DNA from: CAXSBR01 sp964236495
Lineage (GTDB): Bacteria; Actinomycetota; Actinomycetes; Mycobacteriales; Jatrophihabitantaceae
DNA: 64,000 bases
Direction of reading: 5' to 3'
Assembly: GCA_964236495.1 (NCBI GenBank)
Contig: CAXSBR010000005.1
Coordinates: forward strand, 62,001 to 126,000
The notes below the pieces were generated by a model. That model was given only the letters and a program-made list of their open reading frames with translations, was not told the origin of the DNA and did not search any database. Shown one piece after another: positions 33,868 to 47,343 of the stretch; position 1 is the stretch's first letter, and the number at the start of each line of letters is the position of its first letter. A program made the position numbers and the translations under genes.

Positions 33868-34081
33868 CTCCGAGAGCCTACTGGTACGGCAGGAATGCCA
33901 ATTCGACACAATTAGGACGCGGCGGAAGTGCTTACGCGCTGGTACATCGAACTTTGTCGTGTGCGTTGTCTACAGCGAACGCATGCGCCAAAAGTTTCGA
34001 TCACGGGACTGGCCGGTGCGAATTACGGGATACGTCGTGCGCGTATGTCCGCTCGCGAGCAGCAATGGATATGGTGCACCA

Positions 34082-36111
34082 GTGCCTGGCCGAATCGGAC
34101 TCAGCGACATAGCTCCCGTCGTCGCCGACGGGGAGTACTCCGCCCGAGCCGTCGTAGGCGAATCCCTTCCCATCGCCGCGACCGTGTTCCGGGAGGGCCA
34201 CGACGCCGTCGCTGCCAATGTGCGGTGGAGTTCACCCGAGCGCGGCCCGGCGCAGTTCACCCGGATGACGCCCGGCGTCGCGGGCACCGACCGCTGGCAC
34301 GCGAGCGTGGTGGCCGACAGCGTCGGATTGTGGAGCTTCAGCATCGAGGCGTGGAGCGCGCCTCTGGACACGTGGCATCACTCGCTGACGGTCAAGATCG
34401 CCGCCGGCCAGGGCGCTGCCGAGCTCGCAAACGACCTCGAAATCGGTGCCCAGCTGCTCGAGCGGGTGGCGGCCGCGCTGGGCGACGACGAGCGGGCCAC
34501 CGCGGTCAGTGCTGCCGCGGCGGACCTGCGCACCGAATCGGTCAGCGTCGCCGAACGCGTTCAGGCCGCGTTGAGCGAGTACGTCCAGAACATCCTGTAC
34601 CACTGCCCCATTCGCGAGCTGATCACCAGATCGAAGCGCTACGACGTCTGGGTCGACCGGCAACGGGCGCTGTTCGGCGCCTGGTATGAATTCTTTCCCC
34701 GCTCCATCGGCGCGCAGCTGGCCGGTGACCCCAGCGCACCGGCCACACCAGCGCGTACCGGCACGTTCGCCGACGCCACCGCCCATCTGGACTACGTGGC
34801 CGAGCTGGGCTTCGACGTCGTGTACCTGCCGCCGATCCATCCGATCGGCACGGTCAACCGCAAAGGTCCCAACAACACGCTGAATCCGGCGCCCTGGGAC
34901 GTCGGTTCGCCGTGGGCGATCGGCTCGGCGCAGGGCGGCCACGACGCCATCCACCCCGAGCTGGGCACCGAAGCGGATTTCCGAGCCTTCGTCACGCGTG
35001 CCCACGAACTCGACATGGAGGTGGCCCTGGACTTTGCGCTGCAAGCAGCACCGGACCATCCCTGGGTCAGCGAGCATCCCGAGTGGTTCAACACCCTTCC
35101 CGACGGCACCATCGCCTACGCCGAGAACCCGCCCAAGAAGTACCAGGACATCTACCCGATCAATTTCGACAACGACCCGAGCGGCATCTACGCCGAAGCA
35201 CTGCGGGTGGTCAAGCACTGGGTGGATCTGGGCGTCAAGATCTTCCGCGTCGACAATCCGCACACCAAGCCGATCAACTTCTGGCACTGGCTGATCTGGA
35301 CGGTGAAGCGCGACGACCCCGACGTGCTGTTCCTGGCCGAGGCGTTCACCCGCCCGGCGATGATGCACGCGCTCGCGCAGGCCGGCTTCACCCAGTCCTA
35401 CACCTACTTCACCTGGCGCACGACGAAGGCCGAACTCACCGAGTACGCAACCCAGCTGGTGGAGTCCGCGCACTACATGCGGCCCAACTTCTTTCCCACC
35501 ACGCCCGACATCCTGCACGCCTACCTGCAGTACGGCGCCCCCGCGGCGCACACGATCCGTGCCGTCCTGGCCGCCACCCTGTCGCCCACCTACGGCATCT
35601 ACTCGGGCTACGAACTGTTCGAGCACATCGCGCTGCGCGAGGGCAGCGAGGAATTCTTGGACACCGAGAAGTTCCAGCTCCGCCCGCGCGATCTGACCGG
35701 CGCACTGGCCCGTGGCGAGTCGCTGGCGCCGCTGCTGCGCCGCCTCAACGAAGTCCGCAAGGCCCATCCGGCCCTGCACCAGCTGCGCAACCTGCGCTTC
35801 CACTCCACCGACAGCGACGCCGTGCTGGCCTACAGCAAGCGCGACGAGGCCACCGGTGACACGGTCCTCGTCGTGTGCTCGCTCGATCCGCACGCGGTGC
35901 GCGAGACCTTCGTGGTGCTGGACATGCCGGCTTTGGGGTACGACTGGTCGGACCCGATCACGGTGTATGACCAGCTGCAGGGCACGTCGTACTCGTGGGG
36001 TCAGCGCAACTTCGTCCGGCTGACCCAGCAGCACCCGGCCCACGTCTTCGTGGTGGAGGGCCCTGTGGTGGAGGGCCCTGTGGTGCAGGGCCCTGTCGTG
36101 GGTGTTAAGGC

Positions 36112-36115
<4 letters not shown>
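34082..36115 (+). CDS. glgE: Alpha-1,4-glucan:maltose-1-phosphate maltosyltransferase
   Basis: 677 residues from GTG 34082, which gives the typical N-terminus PGRIGLSDIAPVV; the longer open frame is not homologous. A GH13_3 enzyme that transfers maltosyl units from maltose 1-phosphate to glucan. The nucleophile is Asp391 in KIFRVDNPHTKP and the acid/base Glu420 in LFLAEAFTRP, close to the positions known for Streptomyces GlgE. EYVQNILYHCPIRELIT is also characteristic. The C-terminus carries a 15-bp repeat encoding VVEGP blocks. The stop overlaps the treS start (GTGA). Confidence 0.96.
36050..36104 (+). repeat. 15-bp in-frame tandem repeat at the glgE 3' end
   Basis: Three copies of GTGGTGGAGGGCCCT-like units at 36050, 36065 and 36080, plus a partial one, encode VVEGP VVEGP VVQGP at the extreme C-terminus of GlgE, beyond the conserved domain. 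Confidence 0.9.
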
Positions 36116-37934
<1,819 letters not shown>

Positions 37935-37938
<4 letters not shown>

Positions 37939-39577
37939 GCATGGCGCAAGCCGACCCGCCGTCCGACACCGACGACCCAGCACCGAACACCGTCCCCGCG
38001 AACACCGTCCTCCCCCATACCGTCGACGACGCAGCACTGGCCGACCTGCTCGCACAATGGCTGCCGGCTCAGCGCTTCTTCGCCGGCAAGCAACGTCCGA
38101 TCGAGGCGCTGACGGCGCACCGTCTTGCCAGCATCGGCCCGGTCGGCATCGTCGGCGTTGAAATCGAGATTTGGCTGGCCGACGTGCTGTACGCCGACGG
38201 TGGCCGCGAGCTGTACCAGGTGCCGCTGCACTTCACTGCCGCCGAGTACGAGACGCAGGCCCACGCCCGGCTGGGCAGTCTGCGCGGTTCCGCCGACAGC
38301 TACCTCAACGTCTACGACGCGATGGCCGGCAAGCACCTGACGCAGGCGTTTCTGCAGGGCATCGCCGACGAGAGCGTCGACGGTCCGTTGCGGTTCTCGC
38401 GCACCGCTGCTGTCACCGACATCCCGCTCGGATCGACCAGCATCATGCTCAATGCCGAGCAGTCGAACACGTCGGTGGTGTTCGGCGACCAGGCAGTTCT
38501 GAAGCTGTTCCGCCGCCTGGAGGTAGGGCTCAATCCCGACATCGAGATTCATGAGGCACTGAGCCGCGGCGGCGGAAAGCACATTGCTCGGTTGCTGGGT
38601 TACCTCACCGCTGACCTCGGCGGCCTTGGTGCTCTCGGCCTCGGACTCTCGAGCCGGGCGGACGGCGGGGACGAGGCGGACGGCGAGGACGGCGCGGACG
38701 ACGGCGGGGACCAGCAGGCAAGCCTGGCGATGCTGCAGGACTTCATGACCACGGCCACCGACGGCTGGGTGCTGGCCAAGGCGAGCGTGCGTGACCTGAT
38801 GGCCGAGGCCGACCTGCATGCCCAGGAGGCCGGCGGCGACTTCGCGGCCGAGGCCTACCGGCTGGGCAAGGCGACGGCGCAGGTGCACGCCGAGCTCGTC
38901 ACCGCGTTCGGTACCGAGCAGCTCGACGCGGACCACGTACGCCAGCGCGCCGACGCGATGATGCAGCGTCTGGACGACGCAGTGGTGTTGGTGCCCCAGC
39001 TCGCCGACGTCGCCGACGCCTTACGCGGGTTCTACGACACGCTTGCCCGAAGCGACGAGATGATCGTCCAGCGGGTGCACGGCGATCTGCACCTAGGCCA
39101 GGTGCTGCGCACGGTGAACCGGTGGGTGGTGCTGGACTTCGAAGGTGAGCCCGCCAAGTCGATCACCGAGCGTCGCCGACCTGACTCGGTGCTGCGCGAC
39201 GTCGCGGGGATGATGCGTTCCTTCGACTACGCCGCACACCACCAGGCAATCGACACCCCGACCGACAGCCAACAGCTCTACCGTGCTGTCGAGTGGGCCG
39301 AACGCAACCGGGACGCTTTTTGCGCCGGGTACGGCAGCGTCGGGCCCGATCCGCGCGAGCAGACGACGCTGCTGCGCGCGTTCGAGGCCGACAAGGCCGT
39401 CTACGAGGCGGTGTACGAAGCCCGCAACCGCCCGGCGTGGCTTGCCGTGCCGCTGGCATCGTTGAGCCGGTTGGCCAGCCCATCCGACGCTCACCACGCC
39501 AGTACCCACCGCGTCGATACCAACCAGTTCGATGCGCCGCCCGGCGCGCAGATTCCAGCCGATCGAGAGGACAGCCG

Positions 39578-39581
<4 letters not shown>
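37935..39581 (+). CDS. pep2: Maltokinase
   Basis: 548 residues from GTG 37935. It phosphorylates maltose to maltose 1-phosphate, the GlgE donor. The fold is eukaryotic-kinase-like: N-cap LADLLAQWLPAQRFFAGKQR, the ATP-site lysine region QAVLKLFRRLEVGLNPDIEI, the catalytic loop VQRVHGDLHLGQVL and the metal-binding VVLDFEGEPAKS. An acidic Asp/Gly/Glu insert (about residues 240-262) after LGLGLSSR is not expected in the family. The C-terminus overlaps glgB by 4 bp. In many actinobacteria treS and pep2 are fused; here they are separate. Confidence 0.94.
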
Positions 39582-42307
<2,726 letters not shown>

Positions 42308-42309
42308 GG

Positions 42310-43272
42310 ATGTCGACGATGCCATCGGTTCGGCGGGCACGGCGGGCCGCAGTAGGTGTACTGGCGTGCGTCACCGCTGCGATTGTGTCGTCGTCGTCGC
42401 TCGGCTCGGGCGATGCGGAAGCTGCGGTAGTGGCTGCGGTGGCTTCTGCGGCACCGGTGAGTCTGCAGGTCGTCACTGTGCGAGCGGAGTCGTCTTCGGC
42501 GACGACGGCGAAGCTGGATCTGTGGGCACGCAACGTCAACGGCACGTACCGCCACGTGTGGGGACCGGCTTTCGCACACATCGGGTCCAATGGCGTCGGC
42601 CGGACGCGCGAAGGTGTGTCGCGCACGCCGGCCGGCGTCTTCGGCCTCACGCAGGCCTTCGGCAATCAGGCGAACAACGCCACGACGCTGCCCTACTTCC
42701 GTGCCGGCACCCGCGACTGGTGGAACGAGAATCCGCGTTCGGCCAAGTACAACACCCACGTCGTGCAACGCAGCTCCCCCGGTGGGGCATCGGAAAACCT
42801 GTACTACAGCGGCCGGGCTTACGCTCACGCCGTCGTGATCGACTACAACACCCATCCCGTCGTCTCGGGTGCTGGTTCAGGCTTCTTCCTGCACGTGTCC
42901 ACCGGACACGCGACAGCGGGCTGTGTGTCGGTGGCGAGTTCGAAGCTGGACACGATCATGCGGTGGCTGACGCCGGCGCGACGGCCGCGGATCAGCATTG
43001 GCGTCGGCTCGGCAGCGCTGCGGGTACTGGGCACGACGGCCACGCCCCCTGCGTGGCCGGCCGGACACGCGCCGTTCCACCTCGGGAACACCGGCGCCGC
43101 CGTCGCCACCTGGCAGCTGCATCTGCGCGGAGCGTCAGCGCTGCTGGGCAGCGGGCGCTACGGCTCGAACTCGGTATCTGCGACCGAGCGGCTGCAACGC
43201 CTGGCCGGCCTGCCGGTCACCGGCGTGCTGGACCGGCGCACCTGGCCGTTGGCCTGGACGGGGCGCTATTGA
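42310..43272 (+). CDS. Secreted L,D-transpeptidase-like (YkuD-fold) protein with peptidoglycan-binding domain
   Basis: 320 residues, 2 bp after glgB. A twin-Arg-like basic start and hydrophobic region suggest export. The YkuD-type active site is in FFLHVSTGHATAGCVSV (His195/His200, Cys205), preceded by SRTPAGVFGLTQAFG. The C-terminal 70 residues (LGNTGAAVATWQLHLRG, TERLQRLAGLPVTGVLDRRT) form a PG_binding_1-like module. It would cross-link or modify peptidoglycan stem peptides. The close linkage to glucan genes is probably positional, although co-transcription is likely. Confidence 0.82.
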   Translation: MSTMPSVRRARRAAVGVLACVTAAIVSSSSLGSGDAEAAVVAAVASAAPVSLQVVTVRAESSSATTAKLDLWARNVNGTYRHVWGPAFAHIGSNGVGRTREGVSRTPAGVFGLTQAFGNQANNATTLPYFRAGTRDWWNENPRSAKYNTHVVQRSSPGGASENLYYSGRAYAHAVVIDYNTHPVVSGAGSGFFLHVSTGHATAGCVSVASSKLDTIMRWLTPARRPRISIGVGSAALRVLGTTATPPAWPAGHAPFHLGNTGAAVATWQLHLRGASALLGSGRYGSNSVSATERLQRLAGLPVTGVLDRRTWPLAWTGRY

Positions 43273-44744
43273 CTTCCCCGCCCAGCGCCGCGGCAGTGAC
43301 GCCCGAGCGAATACCGGCGTCTGAGCCTGCGCGATCGACGACGGGGCACGTCGTTCTCGCCGAGGCCGACAGCCACTCCTACGTGTCGCTGCGCCGCCGG
43401 CCGACCTCGCGCGCGGAGCGTTACGCCCTGGGCAGGGCGCTGCGCCAGCAGGTGCCCCGCTCGGCGCTGGGCGCCTGGACACCACCTGCGGACCGTCCGG
43501 ACCCGATTGCACTGATCAAGCAGTCACACGAGGGCCGCATCCCCTCGCTGATCCCGATTCGGGTCGCCCGGATGGCGGCATCGCCGTTCGGGTTTCTGCG
43601 CGGAACCGCCGTCGTGATGGCCTCCGACGTGGCCGGCCTGCCCGCCACGGGCATCACTCCGGTGACGTGCGGCGACTCCCACTTCGGCAACTTCGGCTTC
43701 TACGCCTCACCCGAGCGCGACCTGGTGATTGACCTCAACGACTTCGACGAGGCGCATCCCGGCTGCTGGGAATGGGATCTGCGCCGTCTGGTGGCCAGCA
43801 TCTGGGTGATAGGGCGGCAGAACTCCTCGACCGAGGAGCAGTGCGCGACCGCGGTCCGGTCCTGTGTAGCCGCCTACCGAGCCGAGGTCAGCGGCCTGGC
43901 CGAGCAGCCGTTGCTGTCGCGGTCCTACCAGCGCCTCGATATCGACGAACTGCTTGCCACGGCCACGGATCAGAAGCTGATCACCGCGATCGAGCGAGCG
44001 GCCCGCCAGGCCCGTGCCCGCACCAACGATCGTGCGCTGCCCCGGTTCACCGAGGAGCGCGCCGGCGGGCGCCGGATCGTGATGGAACCGCCCCTGATCA
44101 CCGGCGTAGCCGCGGCCGAATACGACCTGATCGCCGCCGCGCTGGACGACTACCTGCAGACGCTGGCGCCGCACTGGCGGCGGGTGATCGGCGGCTACAC
44201 GCTGGTGGACATCGCGCACAAGGTGGTGGGCGTCGGTAGCGTCGGACTGCGCGCCTACGTCGCGTTACTGGAGGGCAGCAGTCCCGACGACGTGGTGTTC
44301 CTCCAGCTCAAGCAGGCTCGCCGTTCGGTGCTCGCCCAGTACGTGCACGGCACGTCTGCCTGGCACGCCCACCAGGGTCAGCGGGTGGTGGAATACCAGC
44401 AAGCTCTGCAGACCGTCAGCGATCCTCTGCTTGGCTGGACGACGGTGGGTGACGAGCAGTATTACGTGCGGCAGTTTCGCAATATGAAGGGGACCGTCGC
44501 ATTGGACTCCATCGAGCCCGAGGCGATGGCCGACTACGCCGGCGTCGTCGGCCACCTGCTGGCCAAGGGGCATGCGCGTACCAGCGGCGCATCCATGATC
44601 GCCGGCTATGCGGGCCGCTCCGACCGCTTGGACCAGGCACTCGTGCGCTTTGCCCGCGCCTACGCGGACCAGACCGAGGCCGACCACGCAGCCCTTGTCA
44701 CGGCCGTGCGACGCGGGGAACTGCCGGTCGAGTACGGCGTGTAG
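43269..44744 (+). CDS. DUF2252 family protein
   Basis: 491 residues from TTG 43269, which overlaps the previous stop (TTGA). The DUF2252 signature is present: GDSHFGNFGFYASPERDLVI with DLNDFDEAHPGCWEWDLRRL, and HQGQRVVEYQQALQTVSDPL. The family is distantly kinase-like and uncharacterised. An internal GTG at about residue 9 is an alternative start. Coupling to the transpeptidase gene suggests a shared transcript reaching back to glgE. Confidence 0.85.
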   Translation: MTSPPSAAAVTPERIPASEPARSTTGHVVLAEADSHSYVSLRRRPTSRAERYALGRALRQQVPRSALGAWTPPADRPDPIALIKQSHEGRIPSLIPIRVARMAASPFGFLRGTAVVMASDVAGLPATGITPVTCGDSHFGNFGFYASPERDLVIDLNDFDEAHPGCWEWDLRRLVASIWVIGRQNSSTEEQCATAVRSCVAAYRAEVSGLAEQPLLSRSYQRLDIDELLATATDQKLITAIERAARQARARTNDRALPRFTEERAGGRRIVMEPPLITGVAAAEYDLIAAALDDYLQTLAPHWRRVIGGYTLVDIAHKVVGVGSVGLRAYVALLEGSSPDDVVFLQLKQARRSVLAQYVHGTSAWHAHQGQRVVEYQQALQTVSDPLLGWTTVGDEQYYVRQFRNMKGTVALDSIEPEAMADYAGVVGHLLAKGHARTSGASMIAGYAGRSDRLDQALVRFARAYADQTEADHAALVTAVRRGELPVEYGV

Positions 44745-44824
44745 CACGGCGGAATAACCTTCCTGGTGAACGGTTGTAGGTCGTAGTAACCTAGAGTCAG
44801 CCGTCAGCCTCAAAGGAGTTCTTC

Positions 44825-45793
44825 ATGCCTGCAGTCACCGCCGACACCGTCACCTTGCCGCGCATCGACGCGGCGGGCCTGGGCGATACCGAGCGCACCG
44901 TCACCTCCATCACCACCGGTCCGCGCGGCTTCGAGGGCGAGGGTTTTCCCGTCACCCGCGCCTTCGCCGGGGTGTCCAAGGCCGCGCTGGATCCGTTCGT
45001 ACACATGGACCAGATGGGCGAGGTCGAGTACGCCGCGGGTGAGCCCAAGGGCACCGCGTGGCATCCGCACCGTGGCTTCGAGACGGTGACGTACCTGATC
45101 GACGGCACCTTCCTGCACCAGGACAGCCATGGCGGCGGCGGCATCATCGAAAACGGCGCCACGCAGTGGATGACTGCCGGTGCGGGCATTCTGCACATCG
45201 AGACCCCGCCCGAGGAGCTGGTGATGGCCGGTGGCCTCTTCCACGGCATCCAGCTCTGGGTCAACTTGCCTGCGGCGGATAAATTCGCTGCACCGGCATA
45301 CCAGAATCTCGACGGCAGCGAGGTGACGCTGCTGGCCTCGGCCGACGCCGGCTCGCTGGTGCGCATCATCGCCGGCAGCATCGCCGGTCATCACGGCCCC
45401 GGCTCCACGCATACGCCGATCGCGCTGGCGCACGCGACGATCTTGCCCGGTGCGCAGCTGTCGCTGCCCTGGAACGCGGAGTTCAACGCGCTGGTGTACG
45501 TGCTCAGCGGCTCGGGCTATGTCGGCGCGGAGCGACGTCCGATCTCCACCGGTCAGCTGGCGGTGCTCGGTGCCGGTGACCGGCTGACTGTGTCCGCGGC
45601 CGACCGCCAGGACGCGCGCCACCCCGCCTTGGAGGTGCTGCTGCTCGGCGGTCAGCCCATCCGCGAGCCGGTCGTCCAATACGGGCCGTTCGTGATGAAT
45701 ACCCGCGCGCAGCTGCAGCAGGCGCTGGAGGACTACTCCGCCGGGCGGTTGGGCGTCATCCCCGCCGACGCACTGATGCCCCACACCGGCTGA
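44825..45793 (+). CDS. Pirin-family protein
   Basis: 322 residues, bicupin. The metal-binding motif of the N-terminal cupin is GTAWHPHRGFETVTYLIDG with ATQWMTAGAGILHIETPP; GLFHGIQLWVNLP follows. Some bacterial pirins have quercetinase activity, others modulate enzymes; the role here is open. AAAGGAG lies 7 nt before the ATG, one of the best ribosome-binding sites in the window. Confidence 0.93.
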   Translation: MPAVTADTVTLPRIDAAGLGDTERTVTSITTGPRGFEGEGFPVTRAFAGVSKAALDPFVHMDQMGEVEYAAGEPKGTAWHPHRGFETVTYLIDGTFLHQDSHGGGGIIENGATQWMTAGAGILHIETPPEELVMAGGLFHGIQLWVNLPAADKFAAPAYQNLDGSEVTLLASADAGSLVRIIAGSIAGHHGPGSTHTPIALAHATILPGAQLSLPWNAEFNALVYVLSGSGYVGAERRPISTGQLAVLGAGDRLTVSAADRQDARHPALEVLLLGGQPIREPVVQYGPFVMNTRAQLQQALEDYSAGRLGVIPADALMPHTG

Positions 45794-45812
45794 GGTCAAC
45801 CCGGCCACCGCT

Positions 45813-45853
45813 TTTGGCGGCGCAGCGTCAGATGGATGTTTCTGGCCGCCAAA
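45813..45853. terminator. Stem-loop downstream of the pirin gene
   Basis: TTTGGCGGC (45813-45821) and GCCGCCAAA (45845-45853) form a 9-bp stem with a 23-nt loop just after the pirin stop; a probable terminator. Confidence 0.5.
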
Positions 45854-45961
45854 CCCGGGACGACGGCTGGGCGCCGTTGCGTGCTGGCAGATCAGGGGCT
45901 GTTACCTCGGTTCTGAGCCGGTAGCGGCGGACCTTGACTGTGTGCGTACTTACCCGATATA

Positions 45962-45994
45962 CATACTCGGTATCCAAGATGCATACCGAGTATG
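45962..45994. promoter_or_regulatory. Operator-like 12-bp inverted repeat upstream of padR
   Basis: CATACTCGGTAT and its exact reverse complement ATACCGAGTATG are separated by 9 bp and end 12 bp before the padR GTG. This matches the size and place of PadR operators and suggests autorepression of the padR-ABC operon. Confidence 0.8.
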
Positions 45995-46006
45995 GGGTGA
46001 TCGTGC

Positions 46007-46615
46007 GTGTCGATTCGTCAAGGCCTTCTGACTCTGCTGGACCGGCAGTCTCTGCACGGCTATGAGCTGCGCCGCCGCTTCGAGACGATCACGGGTAATA
46101 CCTGGCCGCTCAACGTCGGGCAGGTATACACCACGCTCGCTCGACTGGAGCGGGACGGGCTCATCGTTGCTGGGTCGGAAGTCGACGACGACGCCGAACA
46201 GTCCTCCGCCGACGCCCAGCACATCTACTCCATCACCGCAGCTGGTAGGGCTGCGGTTCGTGCTTGGTTCACCACTGCCGTCAGCGCCGACGCGCCTCCG
46301 CGCGACGAGCTGGCCATCAAGCTCGCCCTGGCCGCCACTACGCCAGGCGTGGACTTGCAGGCGGTGATTCAGATCCAACGCTCGGCAACCATGTTGGCGC
46401 TACAGAACTTCACACGTGCCCGCGAACGTGCCGGCGCGGAGCTCCCTTGGCAGCTGGTAGCAGATTCGCTGATCTTCTCCGCCGAAGCAGAACTGCGCTG
46501 GCTCGATCACTGCGAGGCGCGCATCGCGCGCGCGCGCCGAAATGCGCCCGAGGCTCCGATCGAGTCGGCTGCGGAGCAGGCCATTGCGCCGCGGCCTCAG
46601 CAGGCCCAGCGATGA
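46007..46615 (+). CDS. PadR-family transcriptional regulator
   Basis: 202 residues from GTG 46007. The N-terminal winged helix is RQGLLTLLDRQSLHGYELRRRF, then NVGQVYTTLARLERDGLIVA, typical of PadR. The C-terminal helical region (PadR_C-like) mediates dimerisation. It is followed with 4-bp overlap by an ABC ATPase and an FtsX-like permease, the usual targets of this subfamily, which often sense antibiotics or envelope stress. Confidence 0.93.
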   Translation: MSIRQGLLTLLDRQSLHGYELRRRFETITGNTWPLNVGQVYTTLARLERDGLIVAGSEVDDDAEQSSADAQHIYSITAAGRAAVRAWFTTAVSADAPPRDELAIKLALAATTPGVDLQAVIQIQRSATMLALQNFTRARERAGAELPWQLVADSLIFSAEAELRWLDHCEARIARARRNAPEAPIESAAEQAIAPRPQQAQR

Positions 46616-47343
46616 CCAGCCAGGCAATCTTGGAGCTGCGCGAAGTCACCCGGACCTACGGCACCGGCAATACGTCGGTACGTGCGCTGCGCACCACGAG
46701 CTTGAGCGTGCAAGCCGGTGAACTCGTCGCTGTCATGGGTCCGTCCGGTTCGGGCAAGTCGACGTTGCTGGCACTGGCCGGTGGTTTGGACAGCCCTTCG
46801 ACCGGTGACGTTCTGGTGGAGCAGTCCGTCCTCGGACGCCTGAACCGTGCCGCGTTGGCACAGCTGCGGCGGCGGCGGATCGGGTACGTCTTCCAAGATC
46901 TCAACCTGATACCTGCCCTCACCGCAGTCGAGAACGTCATGTTGCCGCGCGAACTGGACGGGGCGAGCTCGCGAAACGCCCGCAGAGAGGCGCTGGCGGC
47001 CATGGCGCAGGTGGGTGTCGATGACCTTGCCGACCGCTTTCCCGACGACATGTCCGGCGGCCAGCAGCAGCGCGTTGCGATCGCGCGCGCGCTCGTCGGC
47101 GAGCGCCGACTCGTATTGGCTGACGAACCGACCGGCGCGCTGGACAGCAGCACTGGCGACGACGTGCTGCGCGTGCTGCGGGAGCGGTGCGACGCGGGCG
47201 CCGCCGGTGTCCTGGTGACGCACGAGGCGCGCCACGCCGGCTGGGCCGACCGCGTCGTGTTCCTGCGTGACGGCGCCATCGTCGATGCCAGCGCTCCGCT
47301 GGCCGATCCCGAGTCGCTGCTCACCGCGGCCGGCGACCGATGA
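46612..47343 (+). CDS. ABC exporter ATP-binding protein (MacB/LolD-type)
   Basis: 243 residues from ATG 46612. Walker A is MGPSGSGKSTLLALAGGL, the Q-loop YVFQDLNLIPALTAVENVML, the signature DMSGGQQQRVAIARALV and Walker B LVLADEPTGALDS, all typical of the LolD/MacB group that works with FtsX-like permeases. Overlaps of 4 bp at both ends couple it to padR and the permease gene. Confidence 0.95.
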   Translation: MTSQAILELREVTRTYGTGNTSVRALRTTSLSVQAGELVAVMGPSGSGKSTLLALAGGLDSPSTGDVLVEQSVLGRLNRAALAQLRRRRIGYVFQDLNLIPALTAVENVMLPRELDGASSRNARREALAAMAQVGVDDLADRFPDDMSGGQQQRVAIARALVGERRLVLADEPTGALDSSTGDDVLRVLRERCDAGAAGVLVTHEARHAGWADRVVFLRDGAIVDASAPLADPESLLTAAGDR

